This document shows positions 63,577 to 64,000 of a stretch of 64,000 nucleotides of DNA, in pieces. Where the stretch lies: NCBI RefSeq assembly GCF_900104065.1, contig NZ_FNLC01000002.1, positions 478,995 to 542,994 of the forward strand, written 5' to 3'. This stretch comes from Natronobacterium texcoconense. GTDB lineage: Archaea > Halobacteriota > Halobacteria > Halobacteriales > Natrialbaceae. Position 1 is the stretch's first letter. Each line of letters opens with the position of its first letter. A model generated the notes under the pieces. The model ran no database searches. It was not told the origin of the DNA and worked only from the letters and a program-made list of their open reading frames with translations. A program made the position numbers and the translations under genes.

Positions 63577-64000
63577 CTACATCTCGAGTTCGCCCATCGC
63601 CGCGAGGTCGTCGGCCACCGCGTTCACGGCGTCGACGACGACCTCGCCGACGGTCTCGACGGTCTCCTCGCCGATCGTCAGCGGCGGCGAGAGCATGAGG
63701 TGGTCGCCCGCGACGCCGTCGACCGATCCCGATCCGGGGTAGGTGTAGACGTCGCGGTCCATCGCTTCCTCGTACACTCGCTCGTAGACGTTCAGGTCGG
63801 GATCGAACGGCTCTTTCGTCTCTCGGTCGGCGACGAACTCGAGGCCGATCATCGCGCCGGCGCGTCGAATCTCCCCGACCATCGGGTGGTCCCGCAGTGG
63901 TTCGAGCGTTTCCTCGAGTTGTGCCCCGCGTTCTCGGCCGGTCGCCAGTACGTCGTCGGTGTACCGCTCGAGGACGTGGTTCGCGATCGCCGCCGACAGT
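63577..64000 (-). CDS. class III aminotransferase, C-terminal part (5' end outside window)
   Basis: The frame is open to base 64000. The visible 140 codons cover the small domain: AIANHVLERYTDDVLATG, MVGEIRRAGAMIGLEFVADRETKEPF and GDHLMLSPPLTIGEETVE. This is the C-terminal pattern of omega-aminotransferases. The PLP Lys lies beyond the window. It differs from the enzyme at 57280 and is convergent with thrC. Confidence 0.8.
   Translation of the reverse strand, partial: LSAAIANHVLERYTDDVLATGRERGAQLEETLEPLRDHPMVGEIRRAGAMIGLEFVADRETKEPFDPDLNVYERVYEEAMDRDVYTYPGSGSVDGVAGDHLMLSPPLTIGEETVETVGEVVVDAVNAVADDLAAMGELEM

Noticed and set aside
1-64000. tRNA, rRNA, insertion sequences, integrases or restriction genes
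   Set aside because: I looked through the intergenic gaps and gene products and saw none; all gaps are short except those described, but an automated covariance search was not possible.

Overview
The window is a chromosomal segment from a haloarchaeon, most likely of the Natrialbales type (Natrinema, Haloterrigena or Natronorubrum-like). The evidence is high GC with strong C/G third-position bias, very acidic proteins, Tat/lipobox exported proteins, a PGF-CTERM surface protein, archaeal DnaG, aIF5A with its deoxyhypusine site, LWR-salt protein, RdfA and HTH-10/bacterio-opsin-activator regulators. I saw no rRNA, tRNA, CRISPR array, transposase or integrase. Genes are tightly packed, with many ATGA/GTGA stop-start overlaps.

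Region 1 (1-16.6 kb) is housekeeping. It holds the 3' end of dnaG, a DUF92 membrane protein, two cis-prenyltransferase paralogues that look like complementary halves of one enzyme (2482-3087 and 9188-10141), two small-regulon membrane proteins around an ArsR-type regulator, a CPA2 antiporter fused to stress-protein domains, hemA, a pterin dehydratase, a HAD hydrolase and an HTH-10 regulator. Region 2 (14.6-23.8 kb) is a molybdenum/tungsten block: MoeA fused to a binding-protein-like domain, a tungstate ABC transporter (tupABC) ending in a ModE-type regulator, and a second MoeA. Region 3 (23.8-37.8 kb) has an Hsp20, an ABC1/UbiB kinase that seems to start at CTG, an enolase-superfamily enzyme, aminotransferase, paired PQQ-propeller lipoproteins, aIF5A plus agmatinase, a large bacterio-opsin-activator regulator, formamidase and a Nif3-like protein.

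Region 4 (37.8-41.5 kb) is the most unusual. Six short perfect hairpins in a row precede an operon encoding a two-TM transducer closely resembling HtrII and a seven-helix opsin closely resembling sensory rhodopsin II. In that opsin the retinal lysine is valine and the counterion aspartate is glycine, while residues that contact the transducer in the known complex are kept. A convergent HTH regulator follows, preceded by a palindromic operator-like site. This looks like a sensory-rhodopsin complex converted to a non-retinal (non-photic) signal.

Region 5 (41.6-60.7 kb) is mostly catabolic: DMT exporter, RdfA, glycerate 2-kinase, two IclR regulators, a CoA-transferase, a TAXI-TRAP transporter, an MFS transporter, two enolase-superfamily acid-sugar dehydratases, methylmalonate-semialdehyde dehydrogenase, a class III aminotransferase, and an SDR-cupin-FAH operon. 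Together they suggest uptake and non-phosphorylative breakdown of an acid sugar, plus an omega-amino-acid (beta-alanine-like) branch. Region 6 (60.7-64 kb) has small membrane and lipoproteins, a universal stress protein, threonine synthase and the 3' part of another class III aminotransferase running off the window.
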